Positions 23,626 to 30,821 are shown, counted from the stretch's first letter. The stretch is 30,821 nt of DNA from Prevotella sp. UBA3294 (GCA_002361535.1 DETG01000102.1:1-30821); one strand, 5' to 3'. Translations and numbers: made by a program. Notes: generated from the letters alone by a model not told the origin.

Positions 23626-25190
23626 TAACTGATTTTCAACTTTGATTTGATAAATTGACGTATTATGGTGCGCTCTTCCCGGCTAATCCCCATGGAGTAA
23701 GCCAATAGGATGATGATTAGCGGGGTGGCGATGACAATAGTAAGAAAGCACGCTGTAATAGATTGTACTCTCAGATGGGAATGGACGATTAGCGCAAATA
23801 GGAATGCTATCAGGATGATAGGTATGGCAGGAATACATAGGGCACTCACATATTGCCTAATTGAAAAGAAACGGTAACAGTGCCTGAGGCAAAACAGGCG
23901 TACAATGTGGGAAATCACACAAATGCCTATCATCGAAGAAAAAACGCTCCATGCTGGGAGGTGTAAGGAGAAGAACAAAGCAGTAAGAGGAACACACATC
24001 AGGGTCACCGTTTCCACTGGCAGATGATATTGTTTAAGTTTTCCCGTGGCTTGTACGACAGTTGTGATTGGTAGGTTCATCGCCATGCAGATTGTATAGA
24101 TAATCATCAGACGGGCAAATAGAATGGTGGTGTCAGAAACTTGGTCTCCCAGCCATAGGTGTAAGATAACATCCATCTCAACAATAAAGGGTATGCCAAT
24201 GGCAATCAAAATATAAAGGAGCATCTTATTCCCTATATAGAATAGTTTGTTAAGATACGGATAATTGTTATCTGCGTAAGATTTGATCATCGCTGGGCGT
24301 AGTGCAAGAACGATACAGTTGTTAAGAGAGGTGAATGCGTTGTTAATTTGTAATGCTATGCCAAAAGCTGCGTTCATTATCGGACCAAAGAATATGTTTA
24401 AAAGAATGGTGTTTCCTTGGATGAGTCCAACATTGGCTGTGGTACCAAGAAAAGTCCAACTGGAAAAAGAAAGCAAACGGCGATAAAGACCTTTTGTCCT
24501 TACCTTTTGGTATTTACACTCAGAATATCTGGTCTTGCCGATATACACATAGCAAAGCATGATGAGTAATGAAACGGCCATGAGTAGTGCAGAGTAGAAG
24601 ACGAGATGATCATAAGAACTCATGCTCATCAGATAGGCTGCTCCAAGTTTTGAGAAACACTCAAATGTTGAAATGATGGCGTAAATCCTCATGTCTTCAT
24701 GAGCAAATATTGCTGCCGTATAGGGTATCTGCAGTAAAGACAGTATGAATGCAAACAATGCAAACTGAAACGCTTGCAACGTAGCAGCCATTCGAAAGTC
24801 GGGGATTGTGAGAAAGTTGTATATAACCCAACATCCAGCCGTTTCAAAGATAACGAGAACAACGATAGCCATGATCAGTGAGATGTTGGTGCTGGCAGAA
24901 AAAACGTCAGAAATCATATCTGATTGGTTCTTCCCTAAGGAGAAAGAGTAGAATCTCTGGACGGATAAGGCAAGTACGCTGCTTATAAAGGTGCAGGTCG
25001 TGATAATGCCTATCACCGTGTTGTATATACCATAATCAATCTCACCTAACCCATTGATGATAATACGTACAGAATAGAGACTGATCAAGGTCAATACCAA
25101 AATCCTGACAAACAGCACTATGGCATTCGAAACGATCCGCTTGGAACCGATATTTGTTGGTGTTGTATCATTCTTGACCGTCATCCCCAT
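23625..25190 (-). CDS. Polysaccharide flippase (Wzx-type, MOP superfamily)
   Basis: A 521-residue protein with 12-14 predicted membrane helices. The N-terminal signature SNAIVLFVRILVLTLISLYS followed by VRIIINGLGEIDYGIYNTVI is the start pattern of Bacteroidetes lipopolysaccharide-biosynthesis flippases of the Polysacc_synt family. LSFSSWTFLGTTANVGLIQG and GPIMNAAFGIALQINNAF lie mid-protein, in line with the family. It moves undecaprenyl-linked repeat units across the inner membrane. It starts 3 bases after the Wzz stop; two Met codons (25190 and 25184) are possible. Codon usage and base content here look more AT-rich than in the Wza gene. Confidence 0.9.
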   Translation of the reverse strand: MGMTVKNDTTPTNIGSKRIVSNAIVLFVRILVLTLISLYSVRIIINGLGEIDYGIYNTVIGIITTCTFISSVLALSVQRFYSFSLGKNQSDMISDVFSASTNISLIMAIVVLVIFETAGCWVIYNFLTIPDFRMAATLQAFQFALFAFILSLLQIPYTAAIFAHEDMRIYAIISTFECFSKLGAAYLMSMSSYDHLVFYSALLMAVSLLIMLCYVYIGKTRYSECKYQKVRTKGLYRRLLSFSSWTFLGTTANVGLIQGNTILLNIFFGPIMNAAFGIALQINNAFTSLNNCIVLALRPAMIKSYADNNYPYLNKLFYIGNKMLLYILIAIGIPFIVEMDVILHLWLGDQVSDTTILFARLMIIYTICMAMNLPITTVVQATGKLKQYHLPVETVTLMCVPLTALFFSLHLPAWSVFSSMIGICVISHIVRLFCLRHCYRFFSIRQYVSALCIPAIPIILIAFLFALIVHSHLRVQSITACFLTIVIATPLIIILLAYSMGISREERTIIRQFIKSKLKIS

Positions 25191-25193
25191 CTA

Positions 25194-26237
25194 TCAAGAC
25201 TTTACTATGTTTTTCAGAACATAAAGGCTGGTGCAGATAAACGCAATGATTGTCATAACTGCCACGAAAATCATCCGTTTGGGACCTGCCGGTTTCACGG
25301 GTACGGCAGCCCCTTTTATCACCGTGAAGGCTGGAGTTCGCTCCTGTACCTTCGCCTTGGCAGCCTGCAGTTGGTTGTTGAGGGTGGTATAGGTGTTGAA
25401 CTTCAGCTGCATGTCGTTCTCCATGTCTTCCAGCCTCAGTTCCACACTGCGCAGGGCCACACGGGTGTTGGCATCGGCGGTGCCGCCGTACACTTTTCGT
25501 GCCTTCTCATACTCCTGTTTCGCATCGTCCACCAGTCCTTTGTAGTATTCGTAGTCGGTACGGGCCTTGTTGGTTCTGTAATTGGTGATGAGGGTTTGCA
25601 ATCGGTTCTTTGTGGAATCTGCAACGGTCTTACACACGAGTGGATCTTGTGCTTCAACGGAGATCGTGATAACAGCAGTTTTCTTGTCAACACTGATATG
25701 GATCTTGTCTCTGATTTTCTTGGCAATCTTGTCTTCGCTCTTGGGGAGACGGTAAGGATCCAAAGCACCGTCGCCAATGGAATCTTTCTTGGTGAAAGGA
25801 CTTGTTATCCATGATATTATATATGTCCACCAAGGATATTGCTGGTAACTCTTGAGATAATCATGGTATGTGGTTTTTAATGATTTGTCCTTTGTTTCTA
25901 TAGAAATAGCAAAAAGACTGGCTACGAACCCGTTGTCCTCCATCAAATCGGGGTAGAGCAGTGGCGTGATGGCATCACTGGTTTGCATTTCTCCCAGGTC
26001 AAATCCAAAAGAAGAAGCTATGGAACTGAGGGCTCCACCAGCACCTGAGTTTTCCATCTCGGGTGCTAACTTAATCTCTGTTTGGTAGTAACGGGGAATA
26101 CAAATAATAAATAAACATGCAAGGACGAAAGTTACGGGAAGTGTCTTGTAAAACAGACTCTTTCGTTGTCTTATTGCCTTGAACACCAACTTCCAATTAA
26201 CGCCTATTGTGATGTCTTGAATCTGATGATCTTCCAT
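25194..26237 (-). CDS. Wzz-type polysaccharide co-polymerase (chain-length determinant)
   Basis: A 347-residue inner-membrane protein. It has a cytoplasmic N-terminus, membrane helix 1 at about 31-50 (LPVTFVLACLFIICIPRYYQ), and a long periplasmic coiled-coil region (about 150-300; DDAKQEYEKARKVYGGTAD, ELRLEDMENDMQLKFNTYTT). The Pro-rich GNVR-like closing segment KGAAVPVKPAGPKRMIF is followed by helix 2 (VAVMTIIAFICTSLYVL). There is no C-terminal Walker-type tyrosine kinase domain, so it is the kinase-less type of co-polymerase. It controls chain length together with Wzy and the SLBB exporter. It lies 41 bases after the exporter gene in the same operon. The first half of the gene is noticeably more AT-rich than the second. 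Confidence 0.92.
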   Translation of the reverse strand: MEDHQIQDITIGVNWKLVFKAIRQRKSLFYKTLPVTFVLACLFIICIPRYYQTEIKLAPEMENSGAGGALSSIASSFGFDLGEMQTSDAITPLLYPDLMEDNGFVASLFAISIETKDKSLKTTYHDYLKSYQQYPWWTYIISWITSPFTKKDSIGDGALDPYRLPKSEDKIAKKIRDKIHISVDKKTAVITISVEAQDPLVCKTVADSTKNRLQTLITNYRTNKARTDYEYYKGLVDDAKQEYEKARKVYGGTADANTRVALRSVELRLEDMENDMQLKFNTYTTLNNQLQAAKAKVQERTPAFTVIKGAAVPVKPAGPKRMIFVAVMTIIAFICTSLYVLKNIVKS

Positions 26238-26278
26238 ATCCTATTATCTTCTTATTTACACGAAACCCTTGCAATGGT

Positions 26279-28804
26279 TTACTTCAGCAGGTTATTGATG
26301 GTGATAAGCATTGTGGCGAGCGAGGCCATGCTGCTGCCCACGCTCATCACCTCAGGCAGACGGAGTCCTCGGCCGGAGTGCTTGGTGGGCACCACGATCT
26401 GACAGCCTGGGCGGGGCTTGTGCTTTCTGTCGGCCTTGGCCACCATACCGTTCATGTAGATGATGATGGTCTTGCTCTTCTTGGCTGTAGAGGTAGTACC
26501 TCCGGCCAGATCAATATAGTCCTTGGTCTTCATGCCCTCCTTATATCTGACGGTATTGGGATAGAGCACCTCTCCGTTGATGCTCACCGTACTGGTATAG
26601 CGAGGCACCACGATGCGGTCTCCTTCGCGAAGGATGGGGTCGTCGTCGCTGCCAGGGTTCTTCAGGGCTTTGTCAAGCTCCACGGCAACAGGGTAGGTGG
26701 TGAGGGTCATCAGCTTGGATACATCGATGGAGTCGCTGCCCGAGTTGCGTTGCGCGGTACGTAGCATCGTGGCCATCAAGTCCTGTTCCTCGGATGTCAT
26801 CTTTCGCAGCAACTTGGCTCCCTCGGGATAAGCGCGTTTGGTGAGTCCGCCCGCTTGCTTGATGACATCGCTGAGTCGCTGACTGTTACTCGACAGCGTA
26901 TATTCACCCTTGAACTGTACCTCTCCTTCCAGTGTCACGTTCTGCTGCTCGTTGTAGCTCGGACTTTTTCGGATATAGACCTCATCGTAGGGCTGCAGCG
27001 TGAAAGCCTGTCCTTCTTGTGGGATGGTGAAATCGGGGTTGAGTGAGAAGCTGTAGGTGAAGGCCAGCGTGTCGCAGGCTTCTACGGCATGGGGGTCAGA
27101 GATGCGGCGCGACACATCCACCTTGGCCAGCGAGGCCGCATTGGTCAGTCCGCCCGCTTGTAATACTAAGTCCTCTATGGTCTCATTCGATGCATACTTA
27201 TAGACACCGGGATAGTTCACCTCTCCGTGGATGGTAATAGTCTGGTCGTTTTTCTCTTCTTCACGGCTTGCCACATAGAGCACGTCCTCGTTCTTCAGTC
27301 CTACATCAGGAACGGTGCCTTCGAGGATGCCTGTCAGGTCGATGCTCACCACCTGCAGGGTGCGGTCGGCTTTCATGCGGTGCATCACGGCATGTTGCCC
27401 CACGGCATTCTCCGTGAGTCCGTCGGCGGCTTCGATCAATGCCTTGACCGTGCTGATATGTCCTCCCACCTGGTACATGCCTGGGCGGAACACGGCACCC
27501 CTCACCTCCACCATGTTCTGGTAGCGGTTCAGCGTGGAGTCAACGGTCACCGAGTCTTCGTCCATCAGCTTGAACGCATTCAGGTCAAACTCATCCACGT
27601 TGAAGACCGAATACTGCTTTCCTGCCTTGCGGTTTACACGGATAGCCTTGGTGTAGGCATCGCCGGTGAATCCTCCGGCATATCTGAGCAGCGTGGCGGC
27701 ATTCTCGGTGTATTTCATCTCGTAGTACATCGGTCGTTTCACCTTTCCCGTGATGCATACCAGTGCCTCGTAGGGTCTTACGGTGATGATATCGTTGTCC
27801 TGCAGGCGTACGTCGCCGGTGAGTTTTCCGTTCAGCAGGAAGTCATAGATGTCAACAGTCGAGATATGTCTGCCGTTGCGGAACACCTGTACGTTTCTCA
27901 GCGTACCGATCTCATTGGGACCCCCCGCCATGTACAGGGCATTATACACCGTGGCAAAGGCCGACATGGTGTAGGTGCCGGGCACTTTCACTTCGCCCAA
28001 TACACTGATAGTGATGGTGCGTGTCTGTCCCAGTGTCAGATCGATGCTGGAGCCTTGGTATCGTGGACCGATCACGCTCCGCAGTCTTGACTTGGCCTGG
28101 CTCACCGACAAGCCTCCCAACGATACGGGGCCTATTCCTTCGATCACGATGGTGCCGTCGGGGGAGATCGTCTCCGTGATACTCTCCTGCGAGGCACCCC
28201 AGATGTCAACGTTCACCACGTCGCCCGGGCCTAAGCGGTAGCTCTGCGGGGTTGCCAAGTTCATGGAACTCTCGAAGGTGAGGTTCTTGTTGTTGAAGAT
28301 GTCGTGACCGAAAATCTTCCTGCCTTCCTTCTTCTCCTCCTCATAAAAGTATTTCAGCGAGTCGGGCATCATGAAATCCACCGCCTCGTCCATTTCCGTG
28401 AACTCATCATCGTTCTCATCGTAGGTGTTCTTCTTCGTCCGAGGCCGCCCGTCCTTCATCCGATAGGGCGATACGTTCCTCTTTTCCTGCTCCAACCGTT
28501 CCTGCTTAGCCTCTCCGTTGGCCTCCCGTGTACGCTTCTTCACGTCTTTCGAACCGGCGGTGATGTCCTCGGCACCTAAGCCACCGTTTTTGATCTGCCG
28601 TTGGTATTTCTTCTGGATGCGCCGTATCTGGTCGATGGTCACACCGCGCTGCATCAGCTGGGTGACGATCTGTTGGCGCGACGATCCTTTCGCGTTCTGT
28701 TCAATGACATAGTCCATCACCTGGTTATCGGTCATGCCCGACTGTGCCATCGCCTGTAACGGGAGCAACAAGCAGAGTAGCAAGAATATAATGGGTCTTC
28801 TCAT
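26279..28804 (-). CDS. SLBB-domain polysaccharide export protein (Wza-like)
   Basis: An 841-residue exported protein. Signal peptide 1-20 (ending AMAQ), then a charged helical region (about 25-165) rich in Lys/Glu/Asp, then a polysaccharide export domain (about 189-260: YRLGPGDVVNVDIWGASQES, SPDGTIVIEGIGPVSLGGLS). Six SLBB repeats follow, starting near 263, 346, 431, 521, 621 and 739, each with a ...GEV..PGtY..... core (VLGEVKVPGTYTM, VRGAVFRPGMYQV, IHGEVNYPGVYKY, LEGEVQFKGEYTL, INGEVLYPNTVRY). The C-terminus is hydrophobic (SVGSSMASLATMLITINNLL), probably the helix that crosses the outer membrane. E. coli Wza has fewer SLBB copies and about 380 residues, so this is the long Bacteroidetes type. 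First gene of the operon; I found no clear promoter upstream. Confidence 0.94.
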   Translation of the reverse strand: MRRPIIFLLLCLLLPLQAMAQSGMTDNQVMDYVIEQNAKGSSRQQIVTQLMQRGVTIDQIRRIQKKYQRQIKNGGLGAEDITAGSKDVKKRTREANGEAKQERLEQEKRNVSPYRMKDGRPRTKKNTYDENDDEFTEMDEAVDFMMPDSLKYFYEEEKKEGRKIFGHDIFNNKNLTFESSMNLATPQSYRLGPGDVVNVDIWGASQESITETISPDGTIVIEGIGPVSLGGLSVSQAKSRLRSVIGPRYQGSSIDLTLGQTRTITISVLGEVKVPGTYTMSAFATVYNALYMAGGPNEIGTLRNVQVFRNGRHISTVDIYDFLLNGKLTGDVRLQDNDIITVRPYEALVCITGKVKRPMYYEMKYTENAATLLRYAGGFTGDAYTKAIRVNRKAGKQYSVFNVDEFDLNAFKLMDEDSVTVDSTLNRYQNMVEVRGAVFRPGMYQVGGHISTVKALIEAADGLTENAVGQHAVMHRMKADRTLQVVSIDLTGILEGTVPDVGLKNEDVLYVASREEEKNDQTITIHGEVNYPGVYKYASNETIEDLVLQAGGLTNAASLAKVDVSRRISDPHAVEACDTLAFTYSFSLNPDFTIPQEGQAFTLQPYDEVYIRKSPSYNEQQNVTLEGEVQFKGEYTLSSNSQRLSDVIKQAGGLTKRAYPEGAKLLRKMTSEEQDLMATMLRTAQRNSGSDSIDVSKLMTLTTYPVAVELDKALKNPGSDDDPILREGDRIVVPRYTSTVSINGEVLYPNTVRYKEGMKTKDYIDLAGGTTSTAKKSKTIIIYMNGMVAKADRKHKPRPGCQIVVPTKHSGRGLRLPEVMSVGSSMASLATMLITINNLLK

Positions 28805-28907
28805 AACTGTTCAATTTCTTTATTTATAGAATAACCTGCGAAACCCTAAAATATTTTATGAACACATGTTTTTTTTTGAAAAAAGTGGGGATATTGAAAA
28901 AAAGTAT

Positions 28908-28915
28908 TATCTTTG
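28908..28915 (+). promoter_or_regulatory. -7 element of the ssrA promoter
   Basis: TATCTTTG fits TAnnTTTG and lies 24 bases before the mature tmRNA end. A good TTTG is missing at the usual distance upstream (AGTG-like bases there). Between 28805 and 28907 I see no other gene and no clear promoter for the Wza-like gene. Confidence 0.5.
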
Positions 28916-28938
28916 CAGCGATTTTACGATACAAACCT

Positions 28939-29335
28939 GGGGTTGACTGGATTTGACAGCGGGTTGAAATGGTACGTAAGCACGCGGAGCGTCGGCTGTT
29001 TGCTCCTAAATATCAGCGGTCAACAAATTAATTGGCAACAATGAGTATGCTCTCGCTGCTTAATCGAAGCACAGTAGATTATGAGCTTAATTCTCTTACC
29101 AGGTAGGAGAACGAGACGTCGCTCCGAGGATGTTGTTCCGAATCCAAAGATCAAGCGGCGCAGATTAAATCGGAAATAGTCCCTGCGGGCTCCGACACAG
29201 GGATGAAGTTCAGGAGCTAAGGTGTCGGTTGGTGGCTTAGGTCTTGCCGGTATTCGAAAATCCAAGGCTAAGATAAGCGTGTAGAAAGCGTATGGTTTCC
29301 CTGTTTGGACGAGGGTTCGACTCCCTCCAGCTCCA
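28939..29335 (+). ncRNA. ssrA: Transfer-messenger RNA (tmRNA)
   Basis: One-piece tmRNA that rescues stalled ribosomes. The 5' end GGGGTTGACTGGATTTGACA is the classic tRNA-like domain start; the 3' end has the T-arm GGTTCGACTCC and the acceptor strand CAGCTCC, pairing with GGGGTTG (one G-U and one U-G pair). Discriminator A at 29335; CCA is not encoded, so it would be added after transcription. The total of 397 bases is normal. The tag reading frame follows the expected resume region, and pseudoknot-rich sequence fills 29064-29270. T-rich sequence just after the mature end (ATTTTTTG) could aid termination. Confidence 0.97.
29034..29063 (+). other. tmRNA proteolysis-tag reading frame GNNEYALAA
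   Basis: Codons GGC AAC AAT GAG TAT GCT CTC GCT GCT then TAA. The ending ALAA is what ClpXP-type proteases recognise. Related Bacteroidales tags are of the G-E-x-N-YALAA kind; from memory GNNEYALAA is the tag listed for some Prevotella. Confidence 0.9.
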
Positions 29336-29377
29336 CGATTTTTTGAAAAGTCAGGGGTGTTATCATGGGGGAATACA

Positions 29378-29435
29378 CTTTGAGTGACCGTTGGTTCCCC
29401 AAGGCGGAGATTTGCGATTCTCGCCCAAAGGGCGA
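29378..29435. repeat. Second copy of the 20-bp dispersed motif, plus hairpin
   Basis: CTTTGAGTGACCGTTGGTTC (29378-29397) matches 1715-1734 at 19 of 20 positions in the same orientation. The perfect hairpin TCGCCC-AAA-GGGCGA (29421-29435) follows 23 bases later. It lies between the tmRNA and the antitoxin gene, where no protein gene is found. Confidence 0.7.
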
Positions 29436-29495
29436 CCGACAATTCATTTTTGACACATCCTTTTTCTAATACCTGAATGTCGTTTGCCTGCCCTT

Positions 29496-29807
29496 CTATC
29501 CGACAACCAACGAGAACCGCAATCCCAACGCATTGGCAATGAGCATAAATGTGGAGAGCTGCATATCGGTCTGACCTTGCTCTAACGATGAGATATACTC
29601 CCGCTTCTTTCCGATACGCTCACCCAGCTGCTGCTGCGTCAGCTTCTGCCGTTTGCGCTCGTCCCTCAACAGTTCCGCATAATACCAGGCCTTGGCCTTT
29701 GCTTCAAACTCCACGCGGCTTGGAGATCCTTCGGGGCCATACTTCTCATCTAAATGCTGCGACCCCGTTGTCAGCCGGGCCAACTTCTTTTCGTCAAATT
29801 TCGTCAT
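29496..29807 (-). CDS. higA: HigA-type antitoxin, XRE family helix-turn-helix
   Basis: A 103-residue protein. Residues about 45-100 form the HTH: ELLRDERKRQKLTQQQLGER, IGKKREYISSLEQGQTDMQL, STFMLIANALGL, the standard Cro/C1 fold in which LTQQQLGERIGKKREYISSLE contains the recognition helix. The N-terminal part (GSQHLDEKYGPEGSPSRVEF) is typical for HigA partners of RelE-like HigB. Its start overlaps the toxin gene by 14 bases; the toxin comes first, which is the characteristic higBA order. It should neutralise the toxin and repress the operon. Confidence 0.9.
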   Translation of the reverse strand: MTKFDEKKLARLTTGSQHLDEKYGPEGSPSRVEFEAKAKAWYYAELLRDERKRQKLTQQQLGERIGKKREYISSLEQGQTDMQLSTFMLIANALGLRFSLVVG

Positions 29808-30162
29808 CTTCTTGTCCTCCGATATATTTGTTCATTATCTGTCTGGCTGTTTCAACTTCCCCTTTGTATTGTTTCGTACTCTTCTTTAGGAACGAATTCA
29901 GAAACAGCACCCGCTTGCATTCCATGAACGACTGCGCGTCAATAGCGAAAACTATTGTGCGATACTCGTTGCTGCCCACCGAGACGCGAGCCTCGTAGAA
30001 CTCTGTTCCCTCAAGGTTCTTGACGAATTTCTTGTTAACCACGTATTGGGTTCTGATAATCAACTCCACGTAGTCATACTTGGTTTTCGCCTTTTCATCA
30101 AGGCTGGCATAGTATTCATCGTACTCCACAGAGTGGAATGTTTCCCTAATCATGTCGTTCAT
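29794..30162 (-). CDS. higB: HigB-type toxin, RelE/ParE superfamily (Gp49-like)
   Basis: A 122-residue protein, probably a ribosome-dependent mRNA interferase. The core LIIRTQYVVNKKFVKNLEGT, EFYEARVSVGSNEYRTIVFA, VLFLNSFLKKSTKQYKGEVE and TARQIMNKY is the phage-derived Gp49-like HigB pattern, with basic residues near the C-terminus (KKSTKQYKG) where catalytic residues are expected. Nine more codons are open upstream (to 30189), but the promoter -7 element covers 30167-30174, so translation must begin at 30162 (MNDMIRETF) or at 30153. A start at 30162 would make the message leaderless or nearly so. Confidence 0.88.
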   Translation of the reverse strand: MNDMIRETFHSVEYDEYYASLDEKAKTKYDYVELIIRTQYVVNKKFVKNLEGTEFYEARVSVGSNEYRTIVFAIDAQSFMECKRVLFLNSFLKKSTKQYKGEVETARQIMNKYIGGQEDDEI

Positions 30163-30166
30163 GCTG

Positions 30167-30198
30167 CAAAAGTAATTTATTTCTTCCAATATAACAAA
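30167..30198 (-). promoter_or_regulatory. Promoter of higBA
   Basis: On the minus strand TTTG (30198-30195), 20 bp, TACTTTTG (30174-30167): an exact consensus match. It lies directly against the toxin start codon. Confidence 0.8.
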
Positions 30199-30256
30199 TA
30201 TTCGGAAGAAAAAAGTTCTTTTGATGACATAGTTCGTAGGCTAACATTAACAAAAC

Positions 30257-30284
30257 GGGCAGCACTCTCACCGAGTTGCTGCCC
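30257..30284. terminator. Bidirectional intrinsic terminator
   Basis: GGGCAGCA and TGCTGCCC pair over a 12-base loop. T-runs follow on both sides (CTCTTTTTT on the plus strand, GTTTTGTT on the minus strand). On the minus strand it would end the transcript that carries the truncated edge gene and the small protein, before the higBA promoter. Confidence 0.75.
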
Positions 30285-30361
30285 CTCTTTTTTGATAGCG
30301 TGAAGACGGTAGCTAATTGCCCTTCGTTTTCGCTTCGCTCGCGATACCCTCGGCATTCTTG

Positions 30362-30402
30362 ACTCTTCACTCTTCACTCTTCACTCTTCACTCTTCACTC
30401 TC
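30362..30402. repeat. 7-bp tandem repeat (ACTCTTC), five copies plus partial
   Basis: Perfect copies begin at 30362, 30369, 30376, 30383 and 30390, with a partial sixth. The array abuts and slightly overlaps the stop codon of the small protein gene on the minus strand. Two related heptamers (AACTCTT) occur near 4073-4086. Confidence 0.85.
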
Positions 30403-30514
30403 AGAACGGTCCATGTCCCATGCAGCTCGTGGTGCCCAGTGCCGTGAGTGCGGCAGAGATGATGCTGGCGATGATCTGCAGGATCGTTCTCCACGTTTCC
30501 TTTTTGTTCTTCAT
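30401..30514 (-). CDS. Smalltalk-type small protein
   Basis: A 37-residue protein on the minus strand: MKNKKETWRTILQIIASIIS, then AALTALGTTSCMGHGPF. A basic start, one hydrophobic helix of about 20 residues and a TTSCMG end match the short Bacteroidetes proteins annotated as 'smalltalk protein', as I remember them; the Cys may be a lipid site or simply conserved. The family's function is unknown. Genes of this family often follow an HU-like DNA-binding protein gene, and a truncated gene does lie directly upstream on the same strand here. No promoter of its own is visible, so co-transcription is likely. Confidence 0.8.
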   Translation of the reverse strand: MKNKKETWRTILQIIASIISAALTALGTTSCMGHGPF

Positions 30515-30674
30515 AGTATCAGATGTGTTTTAATGGTTATTATTTTCGGGAGTAGGGGAGTGGGGCACGGTGGTGTGGTGGCATGAGGTTACCTTTGTGA
30601 ACTCTCATCAGGAGGTTTGTGCCTATTGGTATTCTCGTACCTCCGTACCTCCGCACCTCCGCACCCCCGAATCC
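30515..30674. other. 160-bp spacer between edge gene and small protein gene
   Basis: No reading frame of note. It contains the 8-bp tandem repeat at 30637-30668 and otherwise G/T-rich unstructured sequence (30547-30600). Confidence 0.5.
30637..30668. repeat. 8-bp tandem repeat (GTACCTCC), four copies
   Basis: Units at 30637, 30645, 30653 and 30661 read GTACCTCC, GTACCTCC, GCACCTCC and GCACCCCC. They lie just downstream of the truncated edge gene's stop codon. Confidence 0.85.
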
Positions 30675-30821
30675 TTAGCCGTTGCCGTCACCGTTGCCGT
30701 CGCTGATCTCCCCTTCTTCGGAGGAGTCGGGAGAGGTCTCCTTCAGCCACTGCTCAATGTTGATGAACTTAGCCTTCTTGAGGAACTCGCGACTGGAGAT
30801 GTTCTGCTCCTGCTCCTGCTC
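30675..30821 (-). CDS. Unidentified protein, C-terminal 48 residues only
   Basis: Minus-strand frame open to the window edge with stop at 30677-30675. Visible residues: EQEQEQNISSREFLKKAKFI, then NIEQWLKETSPDSSEEGEIS and DGNGDGNG. The Glu/Gln start and the acidic, Asp-Gly-Asn-rich tail look like a flexible C-terminus. By its place next to a smalltalk-type gene, an HU-like DNA-binding protein is the best guess, but the 48 residues do not show an HU domain and other identities are possible. The frame is supported by a non-random composition and by ending just before a repeat-bearing spacer. Confidence 0.5.
   Translation of the reverse strand, partial: EQEQEQNISSREFLKKAKFINIEQWLKETSPDSSEEGEISDGNGDGNG

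Noticed and set aside
26378..28712. Several plus-strand frames up to 287 codons opposite the SLBB exporter
   Set aside because: Long antisense frames caused by the GC-rich codon use of the exporter; the exporter has six clear SLBB repeats.
29020..29456. Minus-strand reading frames of 140 and 62 codons over the tmRNA
   Set aside because: They are the antisense of ssrA; phrases such as GVEPSSKQG are the reverse of the tRNA-like T-arm and are a known source of false hypothetical proteins.

Overview
The window looks like a chromosomal segment of a Prevotella/Segatella-type member of the Bacteroidales. The evidence is the repeated occurrence of the Bacteroidetes promoter pattern (TTTG, about 19-20 bp, TAnnTTTG), lipoproteins with acidic residues right after the lipid-modified cysteine, a TonB-dependent receptor/lipoprotein operon, and a tmRNA whose tag reads GNNEYALAA. 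The species cannot be fixed without a database search.

Layout. (1) 1-970: 3'-truncated rpmE2 (ribosomal protein L31 type B) with a clear promoter, and a small lipoprotein. (2) 971-2325: a gene-poor island of 1.35 kb packed with repeats: two long inverted repeats, three arrays with a 22-bp period, several hairpins, and a 20-bp motif that recurs beside the tmRNA at 29.4 kb. (3) 2326-9446: a minus-strand operon of a TonB-dependent outer-membrane receptor, a DUF5689-type lipoprotein and a lipoprotein with four OB-fold-like repeats. It is divergent from a plus-strand secreted endonuclease/exonuclease/phosphatase (EEP) enzyme followed by uridine kinase. Together these suggest, by inference only, an extracellular nucleic-acid or nucleotide scavenging locus. 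(4) 9455-11858: an HdeD/DUF308-like membrane protein, a histidine phosphatase, and a secreted Ser/Arg/Gly-rich protein whose 3' end overlaps the phosphatase gene. (5) 12105-28804: a compact Wzx/Wzy-type exopolysaccharide or capsule locus. It has a Wzi-like outer-membrane protein and a lipoprotein on the plus strand; an initiating sugar-phosphate transferase and a GT2 on the minus strand; a membrane-anchored beta-helix protein on the plus strand; and a long, tightly packed minus-strand operon: SLBB export protein, Wzz, Wzx, Wzy, acyltransferase, WbsX-like protein, GT4, beta-helix protein. (6) 28939-30821: ssrA (tmRNA), a HigB-HigA toxin-antitoxin pair, and at the right edge a truncated gene plus a 37-residue 'smalltalk'-type small protein flanked by short tandem repeats.

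How the parts work together. In the polysaccharide locus the sugar transferase would load the first sugar phosphate on undecaprenyl phosphate. GT2, GT4 and WbsX would extend the repeat unit and the acyltransferase would decorate it. Wzx would flip it, Wzy polymerise it, Wzz set chain length, the SLBB protein export it, and Wzi help hold it at the surface. The two beta-helix proteins are the likely polymer-modifying enzymes (lyase, epimerase or hydrolase); their activities cannot be read from sequence. No nucleotide-sugar synthesis genes and no tyrosine kinase domain are present, so precursors must come from elsewhere. Several gene starts were moved from the longest possible reading to positions consistent with promoters or with the end of the preceding gene.
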